A stretch of 28,040 bases of DNA from Roseiarcus sp031367195. GTDB lineage: Bacteria > Pseudomonadota > Alphaproteobacteria > Rhizobiales > Beijerinckiaceae. Under the pieces are notes generated by a model that saw only the letters and a program-made list of their open reading frames with translations, searched no databases and was not told the origin of the DNA. Location: positions 1 to 28,040 of the forward strand of contig JANLPL010000437.1 of assembly GCA_031367195.1 (NCBI GenBank), given 5' to 3'. A program made the translations under genes and the position numbers. Positions 1 through 7,204 of the stretch are shown one piece after another. Position 1 is the stretch's first letter. Every line of letters begins with the position of its first letter.

Positions 1-61
1 AGCTTTTGTCGAAATCGGCTTCGCTGAGGCCTTTCTGGAATTGGACCCGATTGCGCGCCAT
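1..61 (-). CDS. IS1595-family transposase, N-terminal fragment (window edge)
   Basis: An ATG at 61 opens a frame running off the left end: MARNRVQFQKGLSEADFDKS. This N-terminus is typical of IS1595 (ISXO2-like) DDE transposases, in which a short zinc-binding domain precedes the catalytic domain. Only 20 residues are inside the window, so neither the zinc ligands nor the catalytic acids can be checked. It differs from the right-hand copy at residue 10 (Lys here, Asn there). Confidence 0.75.
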   Translation of the reverse strand, partial: MARNRVQFQKGLSEADFDKS

Positions 62-142
62 CGCCAAACTCCTTCGAGAACAATATGTTCGTGGTTTGTT
101 CTATTCAAAAACCCAAGCTGACGCAAGCGCGTAATCAGGAAG
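1..142 (-). mobile_element. IS1595-family insertion sequence, left copy (5' end only)
   Basis: The first 142 bases, read on the minus strand, match the last part of the window (27848-27989) at 136 of 142 positions by my count. The match starts abruptly at position 142 with CTTCCTGATTAC, which I take as the outer edge of the element. It contains an 81-base leader followed by the start of a transposase gene. The rest of the element lies to the left of the window, so the other terminal repeat and any target duplication cannot be seen. The family is assigned from the transposase N-terminus. The exact end is inferred from where the two copies stop matching, not from a known terminal repeat. Confidence 0.8.
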
Positions 143-290
143 TGGAATGGCGTGGGGCCTGGGACCAATTCGGAGGGATGTTAAATGGGCCGACTTCACC
201 TGGTCCTACAGAAGCGCAGATAAGGATCGTTATAGGCACAAGACCACAATAAAAACTTGTCGTCTCGGCCAGGGAGTCAAGTATATAAAT

Positions 291-304
291 CCCTTTGCAA
301 AGGG
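291..304. repeat. 14-bp perfect palindrome in gene-free DNA beside the left IS
   Basis: CCCTTTGCAAAGGG reads the same on both strands. It lies in the 143-304 stretch between the IS edge and the arsB remnant. I recognise no gene in that stretch, although a short frame is open through it. The palindrome may be a leftover operator or chance; nothing else supports a function. Confidence 0.3.
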
Positions 305-768
305 CTCGCCGACGCGGCAGTTCGCGCTGATCTACGGCGTCGGCGTGCTGGTTACCGCGTTGCTGTCGAACGACGCCACCGCTTGGTGCTGACGCCGGCG
401 GTGCCCGCCGCCGCCGCCTTGCCGACATACTGCGCCGCCAGGCAGCGGAAGCGCCGACGGCGACGGCCTCGGAGGCCGGCGTTCTGCTGGGATTGGCCTG
501 CAATTTGATGAACAATCCGCCGGCCGGGCTGATCGCCGCGGCGACGGCGCAGAGCGCGCAGGTCTCGCAGGACATCAAGGGCGCGATGTTGATTGGCGTC
601 GATCTGGGCCCCAACCTGTCGATGACGGGCTCGCTGGCGACGATCCTTTGGCTGCACGCGCTGCGCCGCGACGGGTTCGAGATCGGGGCGTGGCGGTTCC
701 TCAAACTCGGCGCGGCAGTCATGTCTCCGGCGCTGATCGCGGCGCTTGCGACGCAGCTTGCGTTTTAG
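305..768 (+). pseudogene. arsB: arsB arsenite efflux pump remnant (deleted and frameshifted)
   Basis: Two pieces of an ArsB-type membrane pump survive in different frames. Piece one (about 315-382) encodes FALIYGVGVLVTALLSNDATA, the conserved SNDATA region of the ArsB/NhaD superfamily. It is followed by a one-base loss (GCT-TGGTGCTG where GCTGTGGTGCTG is expected), after which LTPAV appears in the next frame. Piece two (about 457-768) encodes the C-terminal region, with LMNNPPAGL and LIGVDLGPNLSMTGSLATI, ending at TAG 766-768. Most of the roughly 430-residue protein, including the middle transmembrane helices, is missing. The N-terminal part is also absent; the IS lies about 160 bases upstream. 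It cannot encode a working pump. No other ars gene is in the window. Confidence 0.8.
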
Positions 769-771
769 ACC

Positions 772-1785
772 CTATTCCGCGGCCTTTCGCACCCGAGCGG
801 CGACGGCGACGGGGGCGACCTTGGCGGGGACAATCGGCGGGGCCGCGAGTTCGCCCAACCAATAGCCTTTGCGCACGAGTTCCGCGACGATGGAGACAGC
901 CAGCCGTTCGACTTCGCGGGCCGCGCGCTTGATCGGCCGCGCGGGGTTGCTGGCGAGATAGACAGTGCGCCGCATCGCCGGATCGCGAATAGGCGCCAGC
1001 ACCAGTTCGCCCCGCTCCAACTCTTCATGCACCGCGGCGTGGGAGAGCAGTGAATAGCCGGAACCGCGCGAGACCAGCGTCTTGATGCGGCTTAGCGAAT
1101 CCATCTCCATCACGACGTCGAGATGCAGCGAATGGGCGTCCGCCACGCGTTCCACCATTTCGCGCAGACCGTGCGCGCGATGCGGCAGAATGAGACCAAG
1201 GTCACTGCACTCGCGTAGCGAGACCGGCTCCTTCGCAATACCATTCTTGCCGATTTCGCCTTTCCACGAATCGCTGGCGGCGACGAGAAACAGATCTTCG
1301 ACCAGCAGCGGACGCAGATCGAGATGCGGCGCGCAGCTGACGTCGTAGAGAATGCCGAAGTCGATGACGCCTTCCGTCAGCCAGGCCTGCACCTGGCCGC
1401 TCGTGGCGTCCATCGCACGCAATACGATCTTGGGAAATTCGTTGCGGATCGTTTCCGAGAGAGGCACGGTCAGGACGTTGCTGACCGAACTGGGGCAGGC
1501 GAAGCTCACCGGGCCCGAAAGCTCGGAGGATTGATCGCGCAGATCGGAGACGGCGGTTTCAACCGCCTTTATGACCGCAAGCGCATGGGCGTAGAGGCGC
1601 TCGCCGCTTTCCGTCAAGGTGACGCCGCGTGTCGAGCGAACCAGCAATTGCACGCCGAGCTCCTCTTCGAGCCGCATGACGTGATGGCTCAGCGAGGGTT
1701 GCGCGACGCCGAGTTTTCCCGAGGCGAGCGACATTGAGTGCTGGTCGGCGATCGCCACGAAGTAACGTAGTTGTCGAATGTCCAC
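772..1785 (-). CDS. LysR-family transcriptional regulator
   Basis: This is a 337-residue LysR-type regulator. An N-terminal winged helix-turn-helix (about residues 1-60, with LGVAQPSLSHHVMRLEEELG as the recognition region) is followed by the two-lobed effector-binding domain (about 90-295). The C-terminal tail is somewhat longer than usual. I chose GTG 1785 (VDIRQLRYFVAIAD), where family similarity begins and where AGGAG lies about 10 bases upstream. An ATG at 1938 in the same frame would add 51 low-complexity residues and run into gntR. The stop nearly abuts the convergent arsB remnant. It is transcribed in the same direction as gntR, with 119 bases between them. The effector and targets cannot be read from the sequence; LysR proteins usually control a nearby divergent gene, and none is present here. 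Confidence 0.9.
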   Translation of the reverse strand: MDIRQLRYFVAIADQHSMSLASGKLGVAQPSLSHHVMRLEEELGVQLLVRSTRGVTLTESGERLYAHALAVIKAVETAVSDLRDQSSELSGPVSFACPSSVSNVLTVPLSETIRNEFPKIVLRAMDATSGQVQAWLTEGVIDFGILYDVSCAPHLDLRPLLVEDLFLVAASDSWKGEIGKNGIAKEPVSLRECSDLGLILPHRAHGLREMVERVADAHSLHLDVVMEMDSLSRIKTLVSRGSGYSLLSHAAVHEELERGELVLAPIRDPAMRRTVYLASNPARPIKRAAREVERLAVSIVAELVRKGYWLGELAAPPIVPAKVAPVAVAARVRKAAE

Positions 1786-1818
1786 CGAAGCGATGCTCCT
1801 CCGCACATGCCGTTGGTT

Positions 1819-1836
1819 GCAGACGCTTTCGTCTGC
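1819..1836 (-). promoter_or_regulatory. 7-bp inverted repeat upstream of the LysR gene
   Basis: GCAGACG and CGTCTGC flank a CTTT loop, 34 bases upstream of the GTG start of the LysR gene. It could be an autoregulatory site or a leader hairpin. It lacks the T-N11-A core usual for LysR sites, so the assignment is weak. Confidence 0.3.
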
Positions 1837-1857
1837 CCCGAATATCTTGTTTGCCCG

Positions 1858-1876
1858 CGGCGGCCTCCGGCCGCCG
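1858..1876 (-). terminator. GC-rich hairpin between gntR and the LysR gene
   Basis: CGGCGGCC and GGCCGCCG form a perfect 8-bp stem around a three-base loop, just after the gntR stop codon in transcription order. No run of U follows on the minus strand. It is therefore either a weak terminator or a structure that partly separates the two regulator genes. Confidence 0.3.
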
Positions 1877-1904
1877 TCAATTCCACGCCGCCGCGGCGGT
1901 TCCC

Positions 1905-2603
1905 TCAAACGAACGCCGGCTCCTTTTTCTGCGCCCACTCGCGCTCGCGCGCGGCGATGCGATCAACCACCATATCTGACGCTTTCGTCAAATGTTCCCG
2001 ACACAATTGCTCGGAACGCGCGCCGTCTCCCGATGCGACGGCGGCGAGGATCGCCTCATGCTCGTCCCAGATGCGGCGCGAATCCTGTTCGCCCTCGCGC
2101 AGAACCTCGGCCATGATGCGCCGGAATTTCGGCCAGTGCGGCGCCATGGTCTCGTTGAGCAGCGCGTTGCCGGAGGCCCGCGCAAGCAATACATGGAAAT
2201 CGATGTCGACGACAATCTGGTCTTCGAGCGAGCCGGGTTGCAGCGCCGCGCGACCTCTCGCGATCAACGCCGGACCTTCCCCCTTAAGCGATCCCGCGCC
2301 GTTCGACGCCGCGAGCCGGGCCGCCAGCGCCTCCATGGCGGCGCGAAGCTGATAGAGATCGCGCACTTCGTTCGCCACCAACGGCGCAACGATCAGGCCG
2401 CGGCCGGAGGCTTCCCTCACAATGCCCTGATTGCGCAACAACAGCAGCGCCTGCTGCACCGGTTGGCGCGAGACGCCGAGCGCGCGGGCGAGATCGTCCT
2501 GAATCAAACGCATGCCCGCCGGCAGACGACCTGCGACTATCTCCGACACGATCGCCTCGCACGCCCGTTGCACGAGGCTCGGCTGCGCCGACAAGGCACG
2601 CAT
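1905..2603 (-). CDS. GntR-family (FadR/FCD subfamily) transcriptional regulator
   Basis: This 232-residue protein has a GntR winged helix at about residues 8-72 (LARALGVSRQPVQQALLLL) and an all-helical FCD ligand domain at about 80-210. The usual FCD metal-ligand pattern is visible: D133-x3-H137, H182 and H204. FCD regulators normally bind an organic acid and release an operator. It is transcribed divergently from the TRAP/acyl-CoA ligase cassette, with 125 bases between them. A perfect inverted repeat overlaps the cassette's promoter, so I infer that it represses transport and catabolism of the transported acid. The ATG at 2603 gives a family-typical start. The identity of the effector is unknown. 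Confidence 0.92.
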   Translation of the reverse strand: MRALSAQPSLVQRACEAIVSEIVAGRLPAGMRLIQDDLARALGVSRQPVQQALLLLRNQGIVREASGRGLIVAPLVANEVRDLYQLRAAMEALAARLAASNGAGSLKGEGPALIARGRAALQPGSLEDQIVVDIDFHVLLARASGNALLNETMAPHWPKFRRIMAEVLREGEQDSRRIWDEHEAILAAVASGDGARSEQLCREHLTKASDMVVDRIAAREREWAQKKEPAFV

Positions 2604-2643
2604 TCCCGCCCTTCCTACCCGTTAAATTTCTTAACCGCGCCAG

Positions 2644-2672
2644 TTGCGGCGGCGGCGAAAAATGTCTATAGT
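2644..2672 (+). promoter_or_regulatory. Predicted sigma-70 promoter of the TRAP/ligase cassette
   Basis: TTGCGG (2644-2649) and TATAGT (2667-2672) are separated by exactly 17 bases, a good -35/-10 pair. Transcription would start around 2679, inside the inverted repeat at 2675-2691, and run into the TRAP genes. This is a sequence prediction only. Confidence 0.6.
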
Positions 2673-2674
2673 GT

Positions 2675-2691
2675 TTGAATTCAGAATTCAA
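2675..2691. promoter_or_regulatory. Candidate GntR operator, 8-1-8 inverted repeat
   Basis: TTGAATTC, one A, then GAATTCAA: a perfect dyad of 17 bases. It starts two bases after the predicted -10 box and covers the likely transcription start, a classic repressor position. It lies in the divergent gap between gntR and the TRAP operon. Its size and symmetry fit the short AT-rich palindromes bound by many FCD-type GntR dimers. Binding by this regulator is inferred. Confidence 0.6.
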
Positions 2692-2728
2692 GGGCGGATG
2701 AAGCGCCCGGGTCAATGGGGTGGGGCGA

Positions 2729-3736
2729 ATGAGGCTGGATCGGCGCACGTTATTGCGGACGGGAGCGGCGGGCGCAGCCTACGCGGCGACATTCTCGATC
2801 GGTCGCGCGGCGCCGATCAAGATCAAGCTCGGCAACGACCTGCCCGCGACCCATTCGGTCAATCTACGACTGGTCGAGGCGATCAAGGCGATTGCCGACG
2901 AGACGCACGGCGAGATCGAGATTTCGCTGTTCCCCAACAATCAGCTCGGCAACGACAAGGACATGCTGTCGCAATTGCGCTCGGGCGCGCTGGAAATGGC
3001 GACCATGCCGAACGTCGTGTTGTCGACGCTGGTTCCGCAGACGGCGTTGATCGGGGTCGGCTACGCCTTCAGCGATTACGAAAAGGTATGGGCGGCGGTC
3101 GATGGCGAGGTCGGCGCCTATGTGCGCAATATGATCGAGAAGACCGGACTGGTTCCCTTCGAATCCGGTTGGGACAACGGTTTTCGCCATATCACGTCAT
3201 CGACCCACCCGATCAATACGCCGCAGGATCTCGCCAATTTCAAGATCCGCGTGCCGGTGGTGCCGCTGTGGGTGGCGATGTTCAGCGCCTTTGGCGCGTC
3301 GCCCGTCAGCATTCCCCTGGGCGAGGCCTATTCAGCGCTGCAAACAAAGGTGGCCGACGGGCAGGAAAATCCGCTCGTGCTGATCGAGGCGGCGAAGTTT
3401 TACGAGGTGCAGAAATATTGCTCGCTCACCCGTCACGCCTGGGACGGGTTCTGGTTGATCGCCTCGGCGAAGCCGTGGGCGGCGCTGCCCAAGGACGCGC
3501 AGGCCGTTCTGAGCAAACATCTCAACAGCGCGGCGAAGAAGCAGCGGGTCGATCTCGCTGCCGCCTCGCTCGAAACGCAGAAGACGCTGGAGAGTAAGGG
3601 CCTGGTCTTCAACGCGCCCGATATCGCCCCCTTCAAGGCGGCGTTGGGCAAGACGGATTTCTATAAGAAGGCGCGCGCGAAACTCGGCGACGAGGCCTGG
3701 ACGCTGTTGCAGAAATATGCCGGCGACATCGGCTGA
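2729..3736 (+). CDS. dctP: TRAP transporter solute-binding protein (DctP family)
   Basis: This 335-residue periplasmic binding protein belongs to a tripartite ATP-independent transporter. The N-terminus (MRLDRRTLLRTGAAGAAYAA) is a twin-arginine-type signal, so export in folded form by Tat is likely. The mature part shows the DctP pattern: KIKLGNDLPATHSVNL at the start of the fold, GEIEISLFPNNQLGNDKDM, a long central helix region and the GQENPL segment near 210-215. I chose ATG 2729, preceded by a GGGGTGGGG ribosome-binding stretch; a GTG at 2720 is also possible. It is first in the operon and overlaps the next gene by 20 bases if that starts at 3717. DctP proteins carry carboxylates such as C4-dicarboxylates, 2-oxoacids, sugar acids or aromatic acids. 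The ligand here is not evident, but the CoA ligase downstream suggests a monocarboxylic acid. Confidence 0.92.
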   Translation: MRLDRRTLLRTGAAGAAYAATFSIGRAAPIKIKLGNDLPATHSVNLRLVEAIKAIADETHGEIEISLFPNNQLGNDKDMLSQLRSGALEMATMPNVVLSTLVPQTALIGVGYAFSDYEKVWAAVDGEVGAYVRNMIEKTGLVPFESGWDNGFRHITSSTHPINTPQDLANFKIRVPVVPLWVAMFSAFGASPVSIPLGEAYSALQTKVADGQENPLVLIEAAKFYEVQKYCSLTRHAWDGFWLIASAKPWAALPKDAQAVLSKHLNSAAKKQRVDLAAASLETQKTLESKGLVFNAPDIAPFKAALGKTDFYKKARAKLGDEAWTLLQKYAGDIG

Positions 3737-5588
3737 CGCGGCGCAGGCCGGCGCCACGCGCATGCGCGTCGCACATCGACTGAGCCAAGGGCTCGGCATG
3801 GTTCTCGCCGTGCTCGCGGGTTTGCTGGTCGCCGCCGAAATCGTCGTGCTGCTGGCGGGCGTCTGCGCCCGCTATTTCCTGGCGCGGCCGCTGATCTGGG
3901 GCGACGAGCTCGCCTCCATTCTGTTCATCTGGTTGGCGATGCTGGGCGCCGCGCTCGCTCTGCAACGCGACGAGCACATGCGGATGACCGCTTTCAGCAA
4001 TGGACTGCCGGCGCGCGCACGCGCTTTTCTTGACGGGTTCGCAAATTGCGCCGCGATCGCCTTTCTCACGCTGATCCTCAAGCCGGCGTTCGACTTCGCA
4101 TTGGAGGACATGGACATTTCGACGCCGGCCTTGGAAATTTCCTCGGCGTGGCTCTCGATGGCGCTTCCCGTCGGCTTCACGCTGATGCTGGCCGTCGCGC
4201 TGTTGCGGTTGATCGGCTCGGCCGAGCGCGGCGTCGCTTTGGCCGCGCTACTCGCGGTGGCGTTCGGCGTCGCGGCGTTCTACGCGGCGGGTCCGCACCT
4301 GCCCGCGCTCGGAAATCTCAATCTGGTCCTGTTCTTCGTGGTCGTTTTCGCTGCGTTGGTGTTCGCCGCCGCGCCCATCGCTTTCGCCTTCGCGCTCGCT
4401 ACCTTTGGCTATATCGCTTTGACGACCACCACTCCGACGACGGTGATTGTCGGGCGCATGGATGAGGGCATGAGCCATCTCATTCTGCTCGCCGTGCCGC
4501 TGTTCGTGTTTCTCGGGCTGCTGATCGAGATGACGGGCATGGCGCGCGCAATGGTGGCGTTTCTGGCGAGCCTGCTCGGCCATGTCAGGGGCGGCCTGCA
4601 ATATGTGCTGATTGGCGCAATGTATCTGGTGTCGGGCATTTCCGGCTCGAAGGCGGCCGATATGGCCGCGGTCGCGCCAGTGCTGTTTCCAGAGATGATC
4701 GCGCGCGGCGCCAAGCCCGGCGATCTCGTCGCGCTGCTGGCGGCGACCGGCGCGCAGACCGAGACCGTGCCGCCGAGTTTGGTGCTGATCACCATCGGTT
4801 CGGTGACGGGCGTTTCCATCGCCGCCTTGTTCACCGGCGGCCTCGTCCCGAGCGCCGTGTTGGCTGTGGCCCTGATCGTGGTCGCGCGATGGCGCTATCG
4901 CAATGAAGATCTCTCGCATGTTAAGCGCGCGACGCCGCGCCAGGTTCTGCGCGCCTTTGTCGTCGCATTGCCGGCGCTTGCGCTTCCTTTTCTCATTCGC
5001 GCGGCGGTGGTTGGCGGCGTCGCGACCGCGACCGAAGTCTCGACTATCGGCATCGCCTACGCCTTCGTCGCCGGACTTGTGTTCTATCGCGAGTTCAAAT
5101 GGGCTCGTCTGCCAACTTTGTTGGTGGAGACAGCATCGTTGTCGGGCGCCATTTTGTTTATCATCGGCGCGGCGACGGCTATGGCCTGGGCGCTGACCCA
5201 ATCCGGCTTTTCGACCGCGCTCGCCGCCGCGATGACGAAATTGCCGGGCGGCGCGCCGGTGTTTCTGGCGGTGTCGATCCTCGTCTTCATCGTGCTCGGC
5301 AGCGTGCTGGAAGGCATTCCCGCCATCGTGCTATTTGGCCCGCTGATGTTTCCCATCGCGCGACAGTTCGGCGTGCACGAGATCCATTATGCGATGGTGG
5401 TCGTGCTCTCCATGGGCATCGGATTGTTCGCACCGCCGTTCGGCGTCGGCTATTACGCGGCTTGCGCGATCAGCCGGGTCCACCCGGACCAGGGGATTCG
5501 CCCGATGGCGGGCTACGTGCTGGCTTTGCTTGTGGGCACGATTGTCGTCGCCGCGATTCCGTGGCTTTCCACGGGGTTGCTGAAGTGA
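3717..5588 (+). CDS. dctQM: TRAP transporter fused permease, DctQ-DctM
   Basis: This 623-residue integral membrane protein fuses the small TRAP subunit (about four helices, residues 20-190) to the large one (about 12 helices, residues 200-623) in one chain. The DctQ part includes the typical RPLIWGDELASILFIWLAML segment. The DctM part has the GISGSKAADMAAVAPV motif, AATGAQTETVPPSLVLI, and a GIGLFAPPFGVGYY stretch near the C-terminus. Together with the binding protein it forms a sodium- or proton-driven importer in the inner membrane. The start is uncertain: ATG 3717 overlaps dctP, and ATG 3762, in the same frame just after the dctP stop, is the alternative. Fused QM proteins are a recognised TRAP variant, so the fusion is not odd. 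Confidence 0.92.
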   Translation: MPATSADAAQAGATRMRVAHRLSQGLGMVLAVLAGLLVAAEIVVLLAGVCARYFLARPLIWGDELASILFIWLAMLGAALALQRDEHMRMTAFSNGLPARARAFLDGFANCAAIAFLTLILKPAFDFALEDMDISTPALEISSAWLSMALPVGFTLMLAVALLRLIGSAERGVALAALLAVAFGVAAFYAAGPHLPALGNLNLVLFFVVVFAALVFAAAPIAFAFALATFGYIALTTTTPTTVIVGRMDEGMSHLILLAVPLFVFLGLLIEMTGMARAMVAFLASLLGHVRGGLQYVLIGAMYLVSGISGSKAADMAAVAPVLFPEMIARGAKPGDLVALLAATGAQTETVPPSLVLITIGSVTGVSIAALFTGGLVPSAVLAVALIVVARWRYRNEDLSHVKRATPRQVLRAFVVALPALALPFLIRAAVVGGVATATEVSTIGIAYAFVAGLVFYREFKWARLPTLLVETASLSGAILFIIGAATAMAWALTQSGFSTALAAAMTKLPGGAPVFLAVSILVFIVLGSVLEGIPAIVLFGPLMFPIARQFGVHEIHYAMVVVLSMGIGLFAPPFGVGYYAACAISRVHPDQGIRPMAGYVLALLVGTIVVAAIPWLSTGLLK

Positions 5589-5619
5589 ACCTCATTTTCT
5601 CGAACTGCTTGAGCGCGCC

Positions 5620-7191
5620 ATGCAGGGATTGCTGAATTTCGGACAGGCGATCGCGGCCCATGCTCGCCTGTCACCAACCAAGATCGGCGCCAGCGATCTC
5701 GACCGCGAGATGAGCTTCTCGCTGTGGAACGAGCGCGCCGACCGGCTCGCCAACGCCCTGCTGGGGCTTGGGCTGGTCAAGGGCGACCGCGTTGCGGTGC
5801 TGGCTTACAACTGCATCGAGTGGGTCGAGATTTACGCGGCGACGGCCAAGGCGGGATTGGTTGGCGTGCCGATCAACTTCCGCCTGATCGCGTCGGAAGC
5901 TTTGTTCATCATCGAGGACGCCGACTGCGCCGCCATCATCGTGCAGGACGAATTTGCTGGCCTCGCCGAAGAGATCGGCGCACAGCTTCCCATTCGACAC
6001 GACCGACGCATCCATTTCGGCAAGCGCAAAGCCCCGGCGGGCTGGCGCGACTACGAGGAACTGCTCGCCGCCGGCGCGGCGCGGGCGGTTGCGGCGCGCG
6101 TCGATCTCGCCGATCCCTGGGTGCTGATGTACACCTCCGGCACCACCGGCAAGCCAAAGGGCGTGATTCGCAGCCATCGCGGCGGGACCATGGTGGGGCT
6201 CGTCACCGAGATTGAACTGAAACTTGACAGGGACGATTCCTGTCTGCTCGTGATGCCGATGTGTCACGCCAATTCGCTTTATTTTTTCGGCGCCTTCGCG
6301 CAGATGGGCGCGGCGACGCATATCTATTCACGCAAGAGTTTTGACTCGGAGCACGCGATCCGCACGCTGGCGGAGAAGCGCGCGAGCTTCACTTCATTGG
6401 TGCCGACGCATTACATCATGATGCTGGATCTGCCGGCGGCGACGCGGGAGCGGCTCGATCTCAACTGCGTCGAGAAATTGATGATCTCCTCCGCGCCGGC
6501 CAGGCCCGACACCAAACGCGGCGTGATGGAGATGTTTGGGAATTCCGGCCTCTACGAACTCTACGGCTCCAGCGAGGCCGGTTGGGTCACGATGTTGCAC
6601 CCCGACGAGCAGTTCACCCATATGGGGACGGTCGGGCGCGAATGCGTTGGCTCGGCGCCGATCCGCATTCTCGACGAAGCGGGCGTCGAGGTCCGCGACG
6701 GCGAGCCGGGCGAGCTTTTCTCGTGCAATCCCTACACGTTCGAAGGTTACTGGAAGCTACCGGACAAGACGGCGGAGGCGTTTCGCGGCGATTATTGCAC
6801 GGTCGGCGATATGGCTTTGCGCGACAGCGACGGCTTCATTCGTCTGATTGACCGCAAGAAAAACCTGATCATCTCCGGCGGCGAGAACATCTACCCTTCC
6901 GAAGTGGAAAGCGTGATCGGCGCGCATCCCAAAGTGCGCGACGTGGCGGTGGTGGGTCTCTCCGACGCCAAATGGGGCGAGCGGGTGCATGCCGTAGTTG
7001 TACTGCAAGAGGGCGAGACGATCGCCGAAGCTGAGCTGATCGATTGGACGCGGGAAAAGCTTGCGGGCTACAAGCGTCCGCGCTCGATCTCCTTCTTTGC
7101 CGACGCCGACGTGCCGCGCACGGCGACCGGCAAGATACAGCATCGCCAGCTTCGCGAGCAGCTTGCTTCGCTCGGCGACGCCAGCGATTGA
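5620..7191 (+). CDS. AMP-forming acyl-CoA synthetase
   Basis: This 523-residue member of the ANL (adenylate-forming) superfamily activates a carboxylic acid with ATP and CoA. The phosphate-binding loop YTSGTTGKPKG is at residues 171-181 and the acyl/AMP motif YELYGSSEAG near 313. The hinge region GFIRLIDRKKNLIISGGENI is near 405-425, and the C-terminal PRTATGKIQHRQL carries the catalytic lysine. All core motifs are intact. The start ATG 5620 lies 31 bases after the TRAP permease, and the next gene starts 13 bases downstream, so all four form one operon. I infer that it activates the acid imported by the TRAP system and passes the CoA ester to the ThDP enzyme. The substrate cannot be read from the motifs; 2-hydroxy acids or short branched acids are candidates. 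Confidence 0.93.
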   Translation: MQGLLNFGQAIAAHARLSPTKIGASDLDREMSFSLWNERADRLANALLGLGLVKGDRVAVLAYNCIEWVEIYAATAKAGLVGVPINFRLIASEALFIIEDADCAAIIVQDEFAGLAEEIGAQLPIRHDRRIHFGKRKAPAGWRDYEELLAAGAARAVAARVDLADPWVLMYTSGTTGKPKGVIRSHRGGTMVGLVTEIELKLDRDDSCLLVMPMCHANSLYFFGAFAQMGAATHIYSRKSFDSEHAIRTLAEKRASFTSLVPTHYIMMLDLPAATRERLDLNCVEKLMISSAPARPDTKRGVMEMFGNSGLYELYGSSEAGWVTMLHPDEQFTHMGTVGRECVGSAPIRILDEAGVEVRDGEPGELFSCNPYTFEGYWKLPDKTAEAFRGDYCTVGDMALRDSDGFIRLIDRKKNLIISGGENIYPSEVESVIGAHPKVRDVAVVGLSDAKWGERVHAVVVLQEGETIAEAELIDWTREKLAGYKRPRSISFFADADVPRTATGKIQHRQLREQLASLGDASD

Positions 7192-7204
7192 AACCGAGGA
7201 CGAC

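Noticed and set aside
1771..1938. Longer LysR protein starting at ATG 1938
   Set aside because: The extra N-terminus is Arg/Gly-rich, lacks family similarity and would overlap gntR; GTG 1785 has a suitable ribosome site.
4248..5201. A 317-codon minus-strand open frame inside the TRAP permease gene
   Set aside because: Its translation is Arg/His/Gln-rich low-complexity sequence, as expected from the shadow of a hydrophobic protein.
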